Origin: Rhizobium sp. SL42
Lineage (GTDB): Bacteria; Pseudomonadota; Alphaproteobacteria; Rhizobiales; Rhizobiaceae
Assembly: GCF_021729845.1 (NCBI RefSeq)
Contig: NZ_CP063397.1
Location: forward strand, 882,001 to 946,000
Reading direction: 5' to 3'
DNA: 64,000 bases
This document shows, one piece after another, positions 63,969-64,000 of this stretch; the stretch's first letter is position 1; each line of letters begins with the position of its first letter. The position numbers and the translations under genes are program-made. The notes under the pieces were generated by a model that was given only the letters and a program-made list of their open reading frames with translations, ran no database searches and was not told the DNA's origin.

Positions 63969-64000
63969 ATGAAAATGAAAAATTCCGCGGTTCTTGCCGG
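63969..64000 (+). CDS. 5' end of a gene cut by the window edge
   Basis: ATG at 63969 with GGAG at 63957-63960 begins a frame reading MKMKNSAVLAG, which looks like the start of a signal peptide. Only ten residues are visible, so the product cannot be named. Confidence 0.5.
   Translation, partial: MKMKNSAVLA

Overview
The window looks like a chromosomal segment from a member of the Rhizobiaceae (Rhizobium/Agrobacterium-type alphaproteobacterium). This rests on high GC, strong AAGGAG ribosome-binding sites, rhizobial gene families (MbfA membrane ferritin, BTLCP transglutaminase-like protein, DUF6492, acetylpolyamine aminohydrolase), a rhizobial-type intergenic repeat (5395-5606), an Irr-type iron control element (35050-35066) and CtrA-type TTAA-N7-TTAA sites (10974-10988 and 38016-38030). 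The species cannot be fixed from the sequence alone.

Layout. 1-5305: a DoxX protein, a class I glutamine amidotransferase, a LysE exporter, then a vanadium-haloperoxidase/PAP2-type protein followed by an FG-GAP/UnbV lipoprotein. 5306-6369: about 1 kb without genes, holding a MITE-like repeat. 6370-18183: an exopolysaccharide locus organised around a divergent promoter. Leftward it has a GH10 glycosidase, a Wzx-type flippase and a two-domain alpha/beta hydrolase. Rightward it has a Wzz/GumC-type co-polymerase, a Wzy/O-antigen-ligase protein and three glycosyltransferases, with an oppositely oriented DUF6492 gene among them. 18271-20240: a class A beta-lactamase with a divergent LysR regulator. 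20237-22957: small accessory genes (YegP-like, ccdAB, DUF2188, a small HTH-like protein) and one low-GC gene of unknown function. 22975-25381: lepA and DUF2171.

25580-38943: scattered metabolism, regulation and transport. This includes XRE-cupin plus GNAT, a TetR/MFS pair with a clear operator, acetylpolyamine deacetylase flanked by two related hydrolases, an orphan TRAP binding protein, a group III truncated haemoglobin, MbfA under an iron control element, and a BTLCP protein with a CtrA-type site. 39135-47999: a translation block (infC with a probable ATC start, rpmI, rplT, pheS, pheT). It is interrupted by about 3.5 kb encoding two Asp/Ser-rich exported proteins and a PhoP/PhoQ-like two-component system, and by a DUF2442 gene lying between pheS and pheT. 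48092-57001: flavin reductase, transporters, AraC/LysR/GlxA regulators, two aldo/keto reductases, GNAT, isochorismatase-like hydrolase and Gfo/Idh/MocA oxidoreductase. 57025-60409: a Gtr-like lipid-linked sugar transfer locus (GtrA, GtrB-like GT2, divergent GT-C enzyme). 60517-64000: xseA, a cold-shock protein with a long leader, two small genes downstream and a truncated last gene.

No rRNA, convincing tRNA, CRISPR array, insertion sequence or prophage was seen. The more interesting signals are the CtrA-type sites at the polysaccharide and BTLCP promoters, the Asp/Ser-rich protein plus two-component operon inside the ribosomal block, the ATC start of infC, the DUF2442 gene coupled to pheT, and the two-domain hydrolase with a degenerate first and cysteine-type second nucleophile elbow.
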